A stretch of DNA of 64,000 bases, from contig NC_088312.1 in assembly GCF_910592395.1 (NCBI RefSeq), forward strand, positions 13,394,001 through 13,458,000, read 5' to 3'. Position 1 is the stretch's first letter; each line of letters begins with the position of its first letter. Under the pieces are notes generated by a model. It had not been told where the DNA came from. It saw only the letters and a list, made by a program, of their open reading frames with translations, and searched no databases. Both the position numbers and the translations under genes were made by a program. The stretch comes from Lineus longissimus (lineage: Eukaryota > Nemertea > Pilidiophora > Heteronemertea > Lineidae). Of the stretch, positions 33,918 to 44,842 are shown piece after piece.

Positions 33918-34229
33918 TATGTTGCCATGCTCAAGGAAAGTTAGGTTATTTTATTCTTTCGAATAAGTGAGTTTTGTGTGCATCAGTGACTATTTAGTAC
34001 AGCATTTGTACCCCTCTATTTGTAAACAAACCCTTGCCCGTAATCCGGGCATTCCGAGTTCCTGTACATTGAGAAAACAGTGGCAGCCATTTTCCAACAC
34101 GTAAACAGGTTGTGTTTATTTCCATGTCTGCCTTGTACCGAACATCAAGCCATTTCTGACTTCAGTACAAATCCGCGGATTTCCGTTTGCGAACGTGACT
34201 GACACTCGAGAGAATCGGGCAATATCTGG

Positions 34230-35300
34230 CGCTTTGAATTGTTGAACCCCTGGATCAGGCTGTAATTTTTAGTGTTGGTTGACTATAACCCCCATTCCTC
34301 AAAACTGAAATTGTTCCACAATCAGACCGACGGTTCCGGAGTTATGCCACCTTTGGCCCTTTTTGGGCAACTGTGCATGGTAACAAGTTTGAAGCCCAAA
34401 ATGTCCTTACTTAAAGAGTGTCCCAAATAAAAGCTTTGTGATAGTCATAGTGGACCTATGGGTGGATGAGAATGTGTCACAACTGCTTTTTATTTGGGAC
34501 ACTCAGGTAGTCAAATAGGTGGCGATAAAGTAGCTCCAGAGAGAAATTTTCTTGAAATTGTTACATGTATGGCAAAAATATGAAAACTAAAAGAGTACCC
34601 CAAATGTTCCTTTTCAGTAATTGGTTGCCTGGGAGTATCTAGACTAGATGAGATACCAAACAATGCCAAAGGCAGTTATTTGGGGTACTTTCTAGGTAAG
34701 GAGAAACAGGAGCTCATAAATGGCTGTTTTCGCAAAACTGCAGTATGTTCGGACACTTATCCGGTTACTTCAATAGTCAACTTGAAAACTGATTGGTACA
34801 TGTTACAGACAATATGCTATTGCTAGATCACTGTAGATATTCAATTAGAAAGTACCCCAAATAACTGCCATTGGTATCTCATCTAGATACTCCCAGGAAA
34901 CTAATTACTGAAAAGGAACATTTGGAGTACTCTTTCAGTTTCCAGTATCTGCCATAACAATTTCAGGAAAATTGCTCTCCAGAGCTACTTTAGCGCCACC
35001 TATTTGACCACTTATGAGTGTCCTAAATAAAACGCAGTTGTGACACATTCTCATCTACCACGTCCACTATAAAAAAGTTTCCATTTGGGACACTTTTGAA
35101 GTAAGAAAATTGTGGGCTTCAAAGTTGTTACCATCCACAATTGCCCAAAAAGGGCCAGAATTTTTTTTGGGGGGGGTGACTCGGGTCGAGTTTGTCTGAC
35201 TGAGAAACGACTTGGTCGAAATAAAGTCTGGGAGGTATAGCCAACAACTTCTCCAAATTTCAGCCAAATCCAGGGGGGTCAACAATTCAGATTGCCTGTA
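34230..35300. mobile_element. ~1.06-kb fold-back element with ~450-bp imperfect arms
   Basis: The left arm (about 34230-34690) and right arm (about 34850-35290) are inverted copies. Shared blocks include GAATTGTTGA(A/C)CCCC, GGCCCTTTTTGGGCAA, GTGACACATTCTCATC and its inverse, AAATAGGTGGCG, and TTATTTGGGGTACTTTCTA. The arms also contain GTCCC(A)AATAAA-type motifs in both orientations, giving secondary hairpins. No transposase is present. The ends are approximate because the TIR decays outward toward 34193 and 35328. Confidence 0.75.
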
Positions 35301-35515
35301 GTGAATCTCTCAATTGCAATGACTGAGTCTTAACAGAGGGACCTGATGAAAGTATTTTTTTTCATTTTAGCATTTCATGTACCCCACAAACAAAAGCCAA
35401 AAGGTCCTAGCTATCCTACTCAGTCGACTAGGTTGGTCAGCTCCACAACCAATCTTATTATCTCGGAAAGTTGCTCTTAAAAAAAATATTTTTTGCTGTC
35501 CTTTCCTTTTACTAG

Positions 35516-35651
35516 GGCCGAAATGGCTGAAGGTCATGACATGCATGAAGTTTGTACCAGAGCAAAAAGATTGGCCGACGGGGATGGCGATGAAGGAGGT
35601 GCAGGTGAACCAAAGGCAAAGTTGAGACGGAGGCATCTGGAGGATTCTTAT
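35516..35651 (+). CDS. Exon 1 of a putative PD-(D/E)XK nuclease-fold gene
   Basis: A pyrimidine-rich acceptor (CCTTTTACTAG) precedes a short untranslated piece and ATG at 35523. The exon encodes 43 residues (MAEGHDMHEVCTRAKRLADG to RRRHLEDSY), acidic then basic in character. It ends at a strong donor, TAT then GTAAGTAAG, in phase 0. It joins in frame to exon 2 at 38133. The short charged N terminus has no recognised domain. A spliced 5' UTR is implied by the acceptor upstream of the ATG. Confidence 0.6.
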
Positions 35652-35759
35652 GTAAGTAAGTCATCTGGGATAAATTCTGTATCAGTGTGGTAGCCCAGTG
35701 TGGCATTGCCGAGGGGTATTGTCGTCATCTGGGGCATCCGTCTGTCCGTCCATCGAGAC

Positions 35760-36434
35760 GACGTTGATGGATTTTAAAAAATCGAAGTAATCTTGCATCA
35801 CAGAGATTATACAATGTAACGATGTTAAGACTTTCTGTGAAGAAATTTTTTGAAAGTATCATTTACTTTTCATGATATCAAAATATCAAAATTTTGAGAT
35901 TCTGAAAATTTTGAATTTTTTCTGATTTTTTTATATATCCTGGTAGTACACAATCATGTCCCCTGATTGAATGGTGAATTTTTTCTTGTTTTCAACTAAA
36001 GGAACATCTCAAAATTATAATATGAAAATGTTCATACTTCCAAGTATCGACCTTTTTCTCAGCAATATTAGTTACTAGCTGTGCTAAATTGGTGCCAATC
36101 ATTATTTGGGAATGTGTTCTCAATGTTTCAATTGCAAAAAAACCAAAAATATCAAAATATCAAAATTTTGATTTGATATATCTCAAAACCAAAATGAGAT
36201 TTTTCGAATTTTTTCCACAGAAAATCTTAGCTTTGTGTAAGGTAATGTAGGGTAAATTTGGTTTGGAAAAATCCATCAACAAAAAAGTGAAAAAAAGATG
36301 CCTCTCAAAATTATGTAATAACTTTGTTATGCAATTGGTCTGAATAAACTATATGATATTGGGTTTCAAGAGGATTTGCCGTTTTTGAGAAAAATGTGCA
36401 AAAATTGGTGTCCATAAACTAATGACCATGAGTG
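35760..36434. mobile_element. Degraded Tc1-type long-TIR element (same family as 46564-47420)
   Basis: The right part ends GGTGTCCATAAACTAATG then ACCATGAGTGTAC, the end sequence of the element at 46564-47420. Before it lies GATGCCTCTCAAAATTATGT, also shared with that element. The rest matches its interior in inverted sense (for example CTTCCAAGTATCGACC and GGTGCCAATCATTATTTGGG). The left TIR is missing or too diverged to see. It lies in intron 1 of the nuclease-like gene. Confidence 0.65.
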
Positions 36435-36436
36435 TA

Positions 36437-36990
36437 CATGTAAAACTTATCAGTAGGACTAGGAGCAGGTCGCTATTTAAAACCGCCTCGATCCGATTCA
36501 CCGTTTCACCCCTAGGGGGCATCAGCTCAAAACACAAAATTGGCCATAACTCCTAGTCCTATTATTTCAACTTGACCGAATTTGATAAAATTCACATGGT
36601 ATGTGAATCTGCTGAGGATGTATAATATTTTGCAAGGTCACAGAGGTCAAAGGTCAAAAGTCCCTGGACCAACGACGTTTACAAACGCTCTAACTTGAGA
36701 CTGCTTCAAGATTTTCATTTCATATGTGGTACTTGCATGACTTGTGATGTAAAGCTTATCAGATGGAGCAGGTCGCTATCTAAAATCGTCTTCATCCGAT
36801 TCACCGTTTCACCCCTAGCGGGCCTTAGCTGAAAACACAAAATTGGCAATAACTGACTATTCAACTTGACCGAATTTGATAAAATTCACATGGTATGTGT
36901 ATCTGCTGAGGATGTATCAGCACACCCAGGTTTTTGGTTTGATCTCATTTTCAAGTTCAAAGAGGTCAAAGTTCAAAAGTCCCTGACATA
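36437..36990. repeat. ~310-bp tandem repeat, two copies, in intron 1
   Basis: Two diverged copies share GGAGCAGGTCGCTAT, CCGATTCACCGTTTCACCCC, CTTGACCGAATTTGATAAAA and CACATGGTATGTG, spaced about 310 bp apart. Noncoding. Confidence 0.8.
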
Positions 36991-37042
36991 GGTCAGGCTG
37001 ATATTGCACTTCTCACTATAAATTTATCTTTATTAATATTAC

Positions 37043-37077
37043 CTTACCCTATTATAAGAATCTTATAATAGGGTAAG
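37043..37077. repeat. Perfect 16-bp-arm hairpin in intron 1
   Basis: CTTACCCTATTATAAG and its exact inverse CTTATAATAGGGTAAG are separated by three bases (AAT). It may be a minimal fold-back or a relic of a TIR pair. Confidence 0.8.
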
Positions 37078-38132
37078 ATGTACAATAGCTTTGAACTAGA
37101 AATGCAGTATAATAGTTTAAGTATTGCATCGATACAATGTAGGTGGAACAAAAGCAGGGTATCAGCGGTTCATGCACTGTGTTTTGTGATCTACATGTAG
37201 ACCAAACTGTATGGGACTTACTGGACTATGGTTCTTAGAAGAATGGTATGGACAATCTAGTGTTTGCAGGGCTATTCAAATACTGTACCTGTTGTTCCTC
37301 CTGTTATAAGTAAAGTATTATATGGAAAAGTTGATTTTGTGTACATTTATGCACATTAATGTACATGTTATATAGGGGCGAGTGGCACACCAAACTTGAC
37401 TAGGGAAGCTATTTATTTCCACTAGAAGGAGTGCTGGTTTGAAAAAGATTTTTTACTCACAAGTAGAGGGTACCAAGGTCTCTTGAGGAAAATTATTTTT
37501 ATCCTCATTAACCCCTTCCTACCTGGCCATTTTGGACCCCCAAAATGTGGCATTTTGGGGGCGGGACCAACTTCAGGACCACTTTTCAGAAACTTCTAAA
37601 TCTTTCAGAATGTTTCTTTTACATCAAGACAATGTCATTACAGGATACTTTCAAAACAACCATTCATTTGTCCCCATCCTGTTATAGTATGGGTGGTAGA
37701 GCCCCCCGAAAATGCAATTTTGGACAAAAATCGCCTAATATTGAAACCCCACAAATTTTCATCCAATAGGTCTCAGTATATAATTAATGGGTTTAAAGCA
37801 GTCCTTTGGCCAAGAAGAACAATCCCTGAAAGAATTAGAAGGATATCTCTGATACTCTCTGAGATATAGCAATTCAAAGTTGGCTAGGAAATAGGCGGCC
37901 GCCCCTAAAAAGGTGCCACGCCCCCTTTTTTGGACCCTTCTGGGGGCTAACCGTCAGGAATATGACAAAAATATTTTGGACTTTTCATATTGGCCCCATA
38001 ACCTACAAAATATGTAAAAATTAGCCTATTCTGAGACTATGACCTGGGAAGATTTTCCTAAATAGGTTGATTTCATATGGAATGCCTCGGTAGATCAGAA
38101 TAATGAATGATGAACTCTTTTTATTGTTACAG

Positions 38133-38508
38133 CTTTGGATCAACTCATACCATTCGAGGGCTGTGCTGACCCGGTTTTTTATAGACACCAAGGTTAAGCC
38201 TGGAAAGAAAGCAGAGTTGACCTTCAACTCTATGCCGCTTTCTGTGAAGTTATTCACACGTCATCCAAAGCCAGAGGATTTAGACAGTGATAAAACAGTC
38301 ATGCCAGTTTGCACCAACTTTGATGTAATTTCGTCATTTTTTGATGAAACTAAGGAGGAAGAGTTCAAAGCTGTCATATCAAGCAAGTGCATCGGAGGTC
38401 TGTCCTTTGAACATCAAACGTGTATCGAGAATGAAGAATGGGAGAAGATGTTTAAAACAATGGAAGGAAAAAATTACAAGTTGGTGAAGAATAGATGGAA
38501 ACCCACTG
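38133..38508 (+). CDS. Exon 2 of the putative PD-(D/E)XK nuclease-fold gene
   Basis: The acceptor TTATTGTTACAG and donor ACTG|GTAAGAAAC bound a 376-nt exon that enters in phase 0 and leaves in phase 1. It matches exon 1 (ends phase 0) and exon 3 (starts with two bases of a split codon, GAT). The 125 residues (LWINSYHSRAVLTRFFIDTK to GKNYKLVKNRWKPT) are soluble and rich in Lys, Glu and Phe. They have no motif I can name. This region may precede the nuclease core as a substrate-binding or dimerisation part; that is inference only. Confidence 0.65.
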
Positions 38509-38746
38509 GTAAGAAACATACCAGCTAGGTAACTTATTTCTTTTTGGCTCAGATTTGAGTCTTCACCATGGCAGAGCATCAGTTGTTGTCGGCCTACGTA
38601 ATCGGCAGAACTCATTCAATGTCATTTAAGCAGCGAACTAGAGAAAAGGGAAGAACTGCAAAAGTATTGTGTAGGCAGGATGTGTTTGATTAAAACAGAT
38701 TTTTTAAAATGTCGTGCCACATGGCAATGTCTTGTCATGCTTGATG

Positions 38747-39835
38747 CCCGCCCCCCCCCCCCCCCCCCCACTCAGGGGTGCCAAGGTACCGCATGCGTGT
38801 CCCACTTATCTACGGGAAGGGGGTGTTTTTCATGATCTCATCTACGGGGAGAAATCCCGTCGATTTCCTTAAAAAGGGGTATATTTTCTGGTGACGCCCC
38901 GTAGATACTGCCAAAAAGGGGTACCTTTCAGGCCTTGACTGCCGTAGATAAGGGGGTAGTCAGGATATCCCGTAGATAGGGGGTCCTATCTTCCTTTAAG
39001 AATGTTCTAAGTTTAAGAGCGCGCGGGACGCAAGCTCTGGTCTCCCCCGTGGTCGCCTTCCCACCCAGCATCGAACCAGCCCTGTCCCTAACTGTTCAAG
39101 TACAATACTGGTATGGTATTAGATCGAGTTAGGCCGGCTGGTGATGAGAATAGGTGAGTATCAATCGAGCATCAACATTCTTCAAAGGATATCCGGAAAT
39201 GACAGCGAGCCATGTGTATTCGTCTACAAACAGACGAGCTACCAGTTGACTTCAGTTCCGCATCCCCGCCGCACCACACCAGTGTGGATATGCAGCAAAA
39301 TGGCAAAGCTACATGAGATTTGTCTAATGGGATCGGAGGACAGTTTCTCTGTGGTTATGATGCCCCCTTCCTTGCACTGGCCAGTCAACAGGATTGTCTT
39401 CTGAACATTACCTTTTTCTGGCTTCCACATGACTTGGTAAGCCACTGATATAAGGGAATTTGGTGGCCATGGGGCTGCCATTGTTGTACATGTCATTATC
39501 CTTGGCCCTCTCATGAGTGTTGCTTTCATGGAAAGATTGTTCCCTGTATCAGGGGACATCAAATCTAATGGCAGGTGCTCCCCTACATAAGGGGGTATTT
39601 CTTTTCAATTTCCCTTACATAAGGGGGGTGTTCATATGTAGTCCCTTACATTAGGGGGGTGTTATTTTGTCATCCCTTACATAAGGGGGTGTAAATTTCT
39701 TAAAAACCCCGTGAAAAGGGGGGTGTTTTGAAATGCAATCCCTTACATAGGGGGGGGGGGGCGTCCGAAAAAACCTTGGAACAAGCATTAGGTACCCCTA
39801 AAATCCTGGGAGTGGGGGGGGGGGGGGGGGGCGGG
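38747..39835. mobile_element. 1.09-kb hAT-like nonautonomous element with poly-C/poly-G ends
   Basis: The element begins CCCGCCCCCCCC and ends GGGGGGGCGGG, an inverted repeat dominated by homopolymer. GCTTGATG flanks both sides (38739-38746 and 39836-39843), an 8-bp target duplication typical of hAT elements. Inside are two blocks of short G-rich repeats: CCGTAGATA-plus-GGGG types near 38800-38990, and CCCTTACATAAGGGGG types near 39560-39760. A minus-strand 107-codon frame at 39239-39562 is open but unrecognised. It lies in intron 2. Confidence 0.8.
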
Positions 39836-40545
39836 GCTTGATGTCTTACTCTTAGACAGGAAGAACACTTATTGGTGAATGGCTAAACCAACATTGAATT
39901 CACAGATCATACTGTTTTTGAACTGACTTTTGTCTTGCCTGGCACACCTTTTAAATTGAATAGATTGCTGATTAGGACTGAAATAAGGTATTGCTTTGAA
40001 ATTCACTGAAAATGTACTCCAAATTGGGTATTGGTAAACAGAGAACTCAACAAATGAAGATATGGAGAACTCAAATTATCGATTAGTTTTGCCTAACATG
40101 GTACTTAAGAACAGCTTGTAAATTTTTAACTTATTGTCCTTTCTTTTTGGAGTCCCAATGATACAGAGTCCCTTCACCTTTCTGATTGGTGTGTAAGGAG
40201 ATGTAGTCCCAGTGAAGCAGAGTCCCTTCACTATCATGATCGGTGTATAGGCTAAATAGCATTGTAATTCCAAAATAGTAGAATATTTATTGTAACTTCA
40301 GTAAAATTATTCATAAGGAAGTAAAGATATGAATATAGAAAAGTATATCAGTATGCACCATTTCAATCAAATTCACATACATGTAACAAAACTTTTTAAA
40401 CTACAGTGTCAGATCAAAGGCATTGAGCTTGCACACCGATCATGATAGTGAAGGAACTGTGCTTCACTTGGACTACAAAAAGAAAAGGATTTACAAGTTG
40501 TTCTTATGTACAGTATAATAGCAGCAGTGTTCATCTTGCCTACTT

Positions 40546-41345
40546 GAGATGGCGATGTACGTTCAAGCTGCCATTGAATCCGCTCAGTCCCAGGACACAG
40601 TTCTCGTCGGTGATGACACGGACCTGATTGTTTTGCTTCATCACCATGCAGTCACACAGGGCAACTGACTCGATTTTAGGCCCGAGCCGAAGCAAAACTC
40701 GAAAAGAAATCTGCAGCAGCTAGACTCTGAACCCATTCTTTTCTGATTGCGACGTCCATCATCCTCATCTTCGAGGACAGTATATGAAAAAGGGTAGGAT
40801 AACCACTGGGGGGGGGGGAGTTTAGCAGCAGCTTGCTGTTTGCCCACGCCATCTCGGGCTGTGATACTACATCTCGATGACATGGTATGGGCAAACCACC
40901 TGCCCTTTCAAAGATTCGCGATAACAGCCTCTATGATGAAGCAAAGATCTTCATGTAAGAAAATGCCAATAAAGACGACATTGTCCATGCTGGAGAAAAG
41001 GCCCTGCTTGCACTCTGCAATGGAGAGCCCAACAATGATCTTGGGCAACTGCGCTACAAACATTTCACAGAAAAGGTACTCAGAAGGTCCAAACCTTTTG
41101 AAGATCGAGACTTGCCTCCAACATCTGCACCACTATTAAGTATGCCGTTGAAATCGGACATGTCACCAGATCCTAATGATCTCACCCTTTGTATCTTCCG
41201 TTGCAACTGTCTGGTGGGATGTGATACCAAGCGATGCACCTCTAGGAAACATGCACTTGGTTGTACCGCTGTGTGCGGTGACTGTTAAGGACTAAGCTGC
41301 AGCAACTCACCTAAGCCCCTTGATGAATTTGGCTCTGATGATGAA
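40546..41345 (+). pseudogene. Decayed PIN-like/Cys-rich-tail protein (repetitive invertebrate family)
   Basis: Fragments in shifting frames resemble a multicopy invertebrate protein family. First comes AAIESAQSQDTVLVGDDTDL then IVLLHHHAV, with a GDDTDL acid cluster like PIN/FEN nuclease active sites. Next, around 40880-41120 and interrupted by a stop, come GKPPALSKIRDNSLYDEAK, HAGEKALLALCNGEP, LRYKHFTEKVL and DLPPTSA. A Cys-rich tail follows: CNCLVGCDTKRCTSRKHALG then CTAVCGDC. At least two frameshifts and several stops make it a pseudogene. It lies inside intron 2 of the nuclease-like gene. The family name is from memory of conserved strings, so the functional label is tentative. Confidence 0.6.
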
Positions 41346-41649
41346 TGATTATCAAACCACAATGGGAAAACTACAATGGGATATCGACTCACTATTCATC
41401 ACAACAACACTGAAATATTTGATTTGAGTATAAGACAATAACTATTAGCAAAACAGATAAGACATGAGAACGACTCTTGATGAGAAAGACTGATATGACT
41501 ATAGGATCAATTGGTACCTTAGCCTTGAAAAAATGAACTTTTGGAATAAGCATAAGTGCCACGTTGAAAGCTAAGGATGACTGGATTGTCATGGAGGGCC
41601 ACTGGTGATGGATATATTATGTAATACATGTACTTAAGCCAAGGATGTT

Positions 41650-42115
41650 AATATTGTGATCATTGAATTTCTCGACCTTCAAAACATGGGTACAGACCTT
41701 GATCATGCTGGATTATCAGTCCCGGTTGCGGAGTTATGAGAATATGTGGATTTTCAGGCAATGGCGACTGCTAATTAGCATAATCCGAGTTACGTAATAT
41801 CCATGGGAAGTTTTTATTATCACCATTGGATTCAATTTCCATCAAAACATGGGTATAGACGCCAATTTTGCAATGATAGCACAATTTGTTGCGAAGTTAT
41901 ATGCGCTTTTCAGTTTCTGGCTTATGGCGACTGCTAATTAGCATAATCTGAGTTACGTAATACCCGTGGGAAGTTTTTATTATCATCATTGGATTCACTG
42001 ACCTTCAAAACATGGGTATAGACACCAACTTTGCAATGATAGCACAATTTGTTGCAAAGTTATGTGCGCTTTTCAATTTTTGGCTTATGGTGGAAGCTAA
42101 TTAGCATGATTATGC
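41650..42115. repeat. 163-bp tandem repeat, ~2.8 copies, in intron 2
   Basis: AAAACATGGGTA recurs at 41681, 41844 and 42007, a strict 163-bp period. Shared blocks include GGCGACTGCTAATTAGCATA, GAGTTACGTAATA, GGGAAGTTTTTATTATCA and GCAATGATAGCACAATTTGT. Noncoding. Confidence 0.9.
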
Positions 42116-43105
42116 AATTTTGAGAACTTTCCCCTATCCAACTTTTTGCGGATTTCTGATATGTTGTAGAGGGGGGTTTCCTGAATCCTATGCAAGTGAA
42201 ATGAATTCTGTTGCAATTTTTTCCAGGTCCAGTCACAGCTTGACTGGACTATTGCTGCTATAGCCACATGCATCCATATTAGCTGCAAAACTATTGTCAA
42301 ATGTTACATAAATCTACCTGAGCAGGCCCAGCTTTTAAATACACTGCTGATAATAGTAAGTACCATTTAAGGCAAAACTAATCGACCATTTGAGTTCTCT
42401 AGTTCTTCATTTGTGAGGTGCTCCCACAAAATCAGTCGCTTGTCGCATTTGGAGAAAAGGGAGAAAAAGGGGAAAAGTAATAAGAATAATTTCATGGTTT
42501 CATATGAGCCTTCTAGAAAGATGCAAACATGTCTAGGCACCATCATAGACCCCCTTACCACTGATACTAGAGATGCTGGGTGACTATTTGAGCTATATTT
42601 GATCAATTTTGACTTAGGGCGCATGGAGAACTTGCTGTGCAAAAAGGTGGTAATTTCATCTTTAGGCAGCAAAAAGCGCCCCCTATACTTGTGCGCCCAA
42701 AGTCAGCCGCCGTAATTTTCATTTTAAATCAAAGAATAGGTGCTAATTGTATCATAATTCCCATAAAACACCCTGGCTGACTTAGGGCGCAAACCACACG
42801 ACCTCTTGGAAGGTGTGTAATTTCGAAATGTGGTGTTTTGCAGTGCCACCTATGGGCTGCGCCCTAAGTCAGCCGCCAACATTTTCACATTTTCATAAAG
42901 TCAATACCAAATAGAATTACAACATTTGTACAAGCATGAAAATCTCTGTGGCTCACTAAGGAATGGCGCACGGAACCTAATACCAGCATCTAAAAACCAC
43001 ATTTTGGTTATTTTGCCATTTAGGCCCATTTTGACCCCAATATTCCAGGGGCCTCTAAAAACGGACCCCATTGAGGATAGAAAATGTGATTTCCGTCCGT
43101 TATTA

Positions 43106-43420
43106 ACACTGGTAACCACAAAAATCTATGAAAGTGCACATTCTTCCGTGTTTTTTCTGGATTGCCCGTGAAAAGTCTGAAAAGCCCGTGATTTATCCGT
43201 GATCTTCCTAAAACAGGAAACCATCTAAAATTTTGTGAGTTCCACTGCACAGGGCCATCAGAGGAACAAAGGCACTGCTGATGAGGCATAAACATTGGTG
43301 TAATTAGGTCAATACTCGTCCTCACTGTTTTAAATCACGGGCTTTTCAGACTTTTCACGGACAATCCAGAAAAAACACGGAGGAATGTGCACTTTCATAG
43401 ATTTTTGTGGTTACCAGTGT
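43106..43420. mobile_element. ~315-bp MITE with ~85-bp TIRs in intron 2
   Basis: ACACTGGTAACCACAAAAAT at the left is inverted as ATTTTTGTGGTTACCAGTGT at the right. The match extends through GAAAGTGCACATTC(T/C)TCCG and CCCGTGAAAAGTCTGAAAAG for ~85 bp. The outer bases are TTAAC and GTAAC, so TTA or TAA is a possible target site. No ORF. Confidence 0.85.
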
Positions 43421-43974
43421 AACATGTATCTACCAATAAAAAAATGTTGGAACAAATCTGAGAGGGTCATGAATCACCACCTGCCTGACTCTCATAAAAA
43501 CTGGCTCTTAAATTGCGTCACTGGCTCGTCATTTGATAGTGACACGACGCGAGAGGGATGACCTATGTGATTTGGACTTTAGCAACAGACCTCCCAACTG
43601 GGTACAAACAGACAGATATTGTCCATTGGATTGGTGTTTCTCTCCTCTTCATTCATGTCCTTGTGCAAATCCAAGGACTGGATGGTTGTTTTGATGAATA
43701 TGGGATGGATGGGTTGATGGGTAGATAGATGTCTTTCCATGAGTTCTTCAGGAGTGACTCGTTGTTTGTTGATTGTGGTGATGGCAACTAAGCTATGGCG
43801 TGGGACGATTTGACCAACAAAGAGTCACCCTGAACAACAGTCCTATCTGGTAGTATGGTAATCACATTTTTTGCTTGTGCTTGTAAATGTAATGATAATC
43901 TTCGAACATTTCTGCTACCAAGCTGATGAATCTTTTTGGAACTAAGCATGATGCTGTTATTCTCATTATTTCAG

Positions 43975-44677
43975 ATGTTACTCTTGATGATGAGTTACCT
44001 GATAATCTATCGTTGTTGGTTTCAAGATTGGATCTGGCGTTAGCTGGCAACATGGGTAATGGTTGTGCAAAAGATTTTATTGACACGCTGCTCGAATGCA
44101 TTCAAGAAGTTGGACAGGTCAGCGTGAGGAGGATGTGTCATCACTCACCTGTGCTGTCATCAAGGACAAATAGTTCAATAGCCCTTGTACCAAAATCTGA
44201 CACATTGACATGGGACCTTGGATATGTGGAACCACCCAGCCCTAAAAGTGTCTCATCAGGATCCTCCATTTTTGATGGCTCTGGTGGAAGCGGGGATGGG
44301 CTACTTTCGACTACCCCTAAATATCATAAGGTGGTACCTGATCATGTTTGGTACTTGCAAGAATACCCGGGATATTTTGTTCTGAATGTTGAGTGCAAGC
44401 GTAAGGAAGATGATTCCCTTGCGGCTATAATGCAGTGTATAAAGCAAATGTTCACCCAGATGCATTTTCAAATGTCTACATTTGGTTTGATGATCAATCC
44501 AACTGGCTGGTGCCTTATTCTTCTTGTGAAGTCAGGAAACGAAATATCAGTCCATAAGGTGCAGCAGTCTTTCATAGAGTCCGTCACCAAATCCCACTCC
44601 TTCAATCTTGAGAACTTGAGGAGTTTGTGCAACTGGCTCTACAGAATAATGCTCTACAGGCTAAAGTTTCCATCTGG
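43975..44677 (+). CDS. Exon 3 of the putative gene, carrying a PD-x(16)-ExK motif
   Basis: The acceptor CTCATTATTTCAG places the first two bases to complete a GAT codon begun by exon 2. About 234 residues follow (DVTLDDELPDNLSLLV to LYRLKFPSG). The sequence VVPDHVWYLQEYPG then YFVLNVECKRK (PD at 44337-44342, E-x-K at 44391-44399) has the spacing and hydrophobic strand of the PD-(D/E)XK core. A helix-like IMQCIKQMFTQM and strands TFGLMINPTGW and CLILLVKSG follow. This suggests a nuclease or nuclease-like fold; catalysis is unproven. A Ser/Gly-rich linker (PKSVSSGSSIFDGSGGSG) precedes the motif. The likely donor is TCTGG|GTAGGC at 44678 (phase 2). The frame itself stops at 44681 if unspliced. 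Confidence 0.6.
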
Positions 44678-44842
44678 GTAGGCTTTTATTGCGAACATGG
44701 CAGTCGAAAGATTTTGTACCCAAGCTATGTAATGAAATTTTGTGCTTGGCTCTATTCTCTACATGTAGGCTTAAGTCACCATCTGGGCAACCTTTCTTTT
44801 TGGGAACTTGGCAGATGAACATTTGATATGAAGGCATTTCAG

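Larger units (their letters stand above)
32363..34053. mobile_element. MITE copy 2 (TIR AATGCCCGG), split by Tc1-like and short-TIR elements
   Basis: Begins AATGCCCGGATTACGGGC at 32363 and ends in its inverse at 34053. The pieces 32363-32708 and 33918-34053 total ~480 bp. They match the uninterrupted reading of copy 1 in opposite orientation, including the palindrome (32584-32623). Insertions of a Tc1-like remnant (32709-33458) and a 453-bp short-TIR element (33465-33917) lie at the point where copy 1 received the gypsy element. Confidence 0.85.

Noticed and set aside
39239-39562. 107-codon minus-strand frame inside the poly-C element
   Set aside because: Open but with no recognised domain or splice signals. 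I mention it within the element and do not call a gene.
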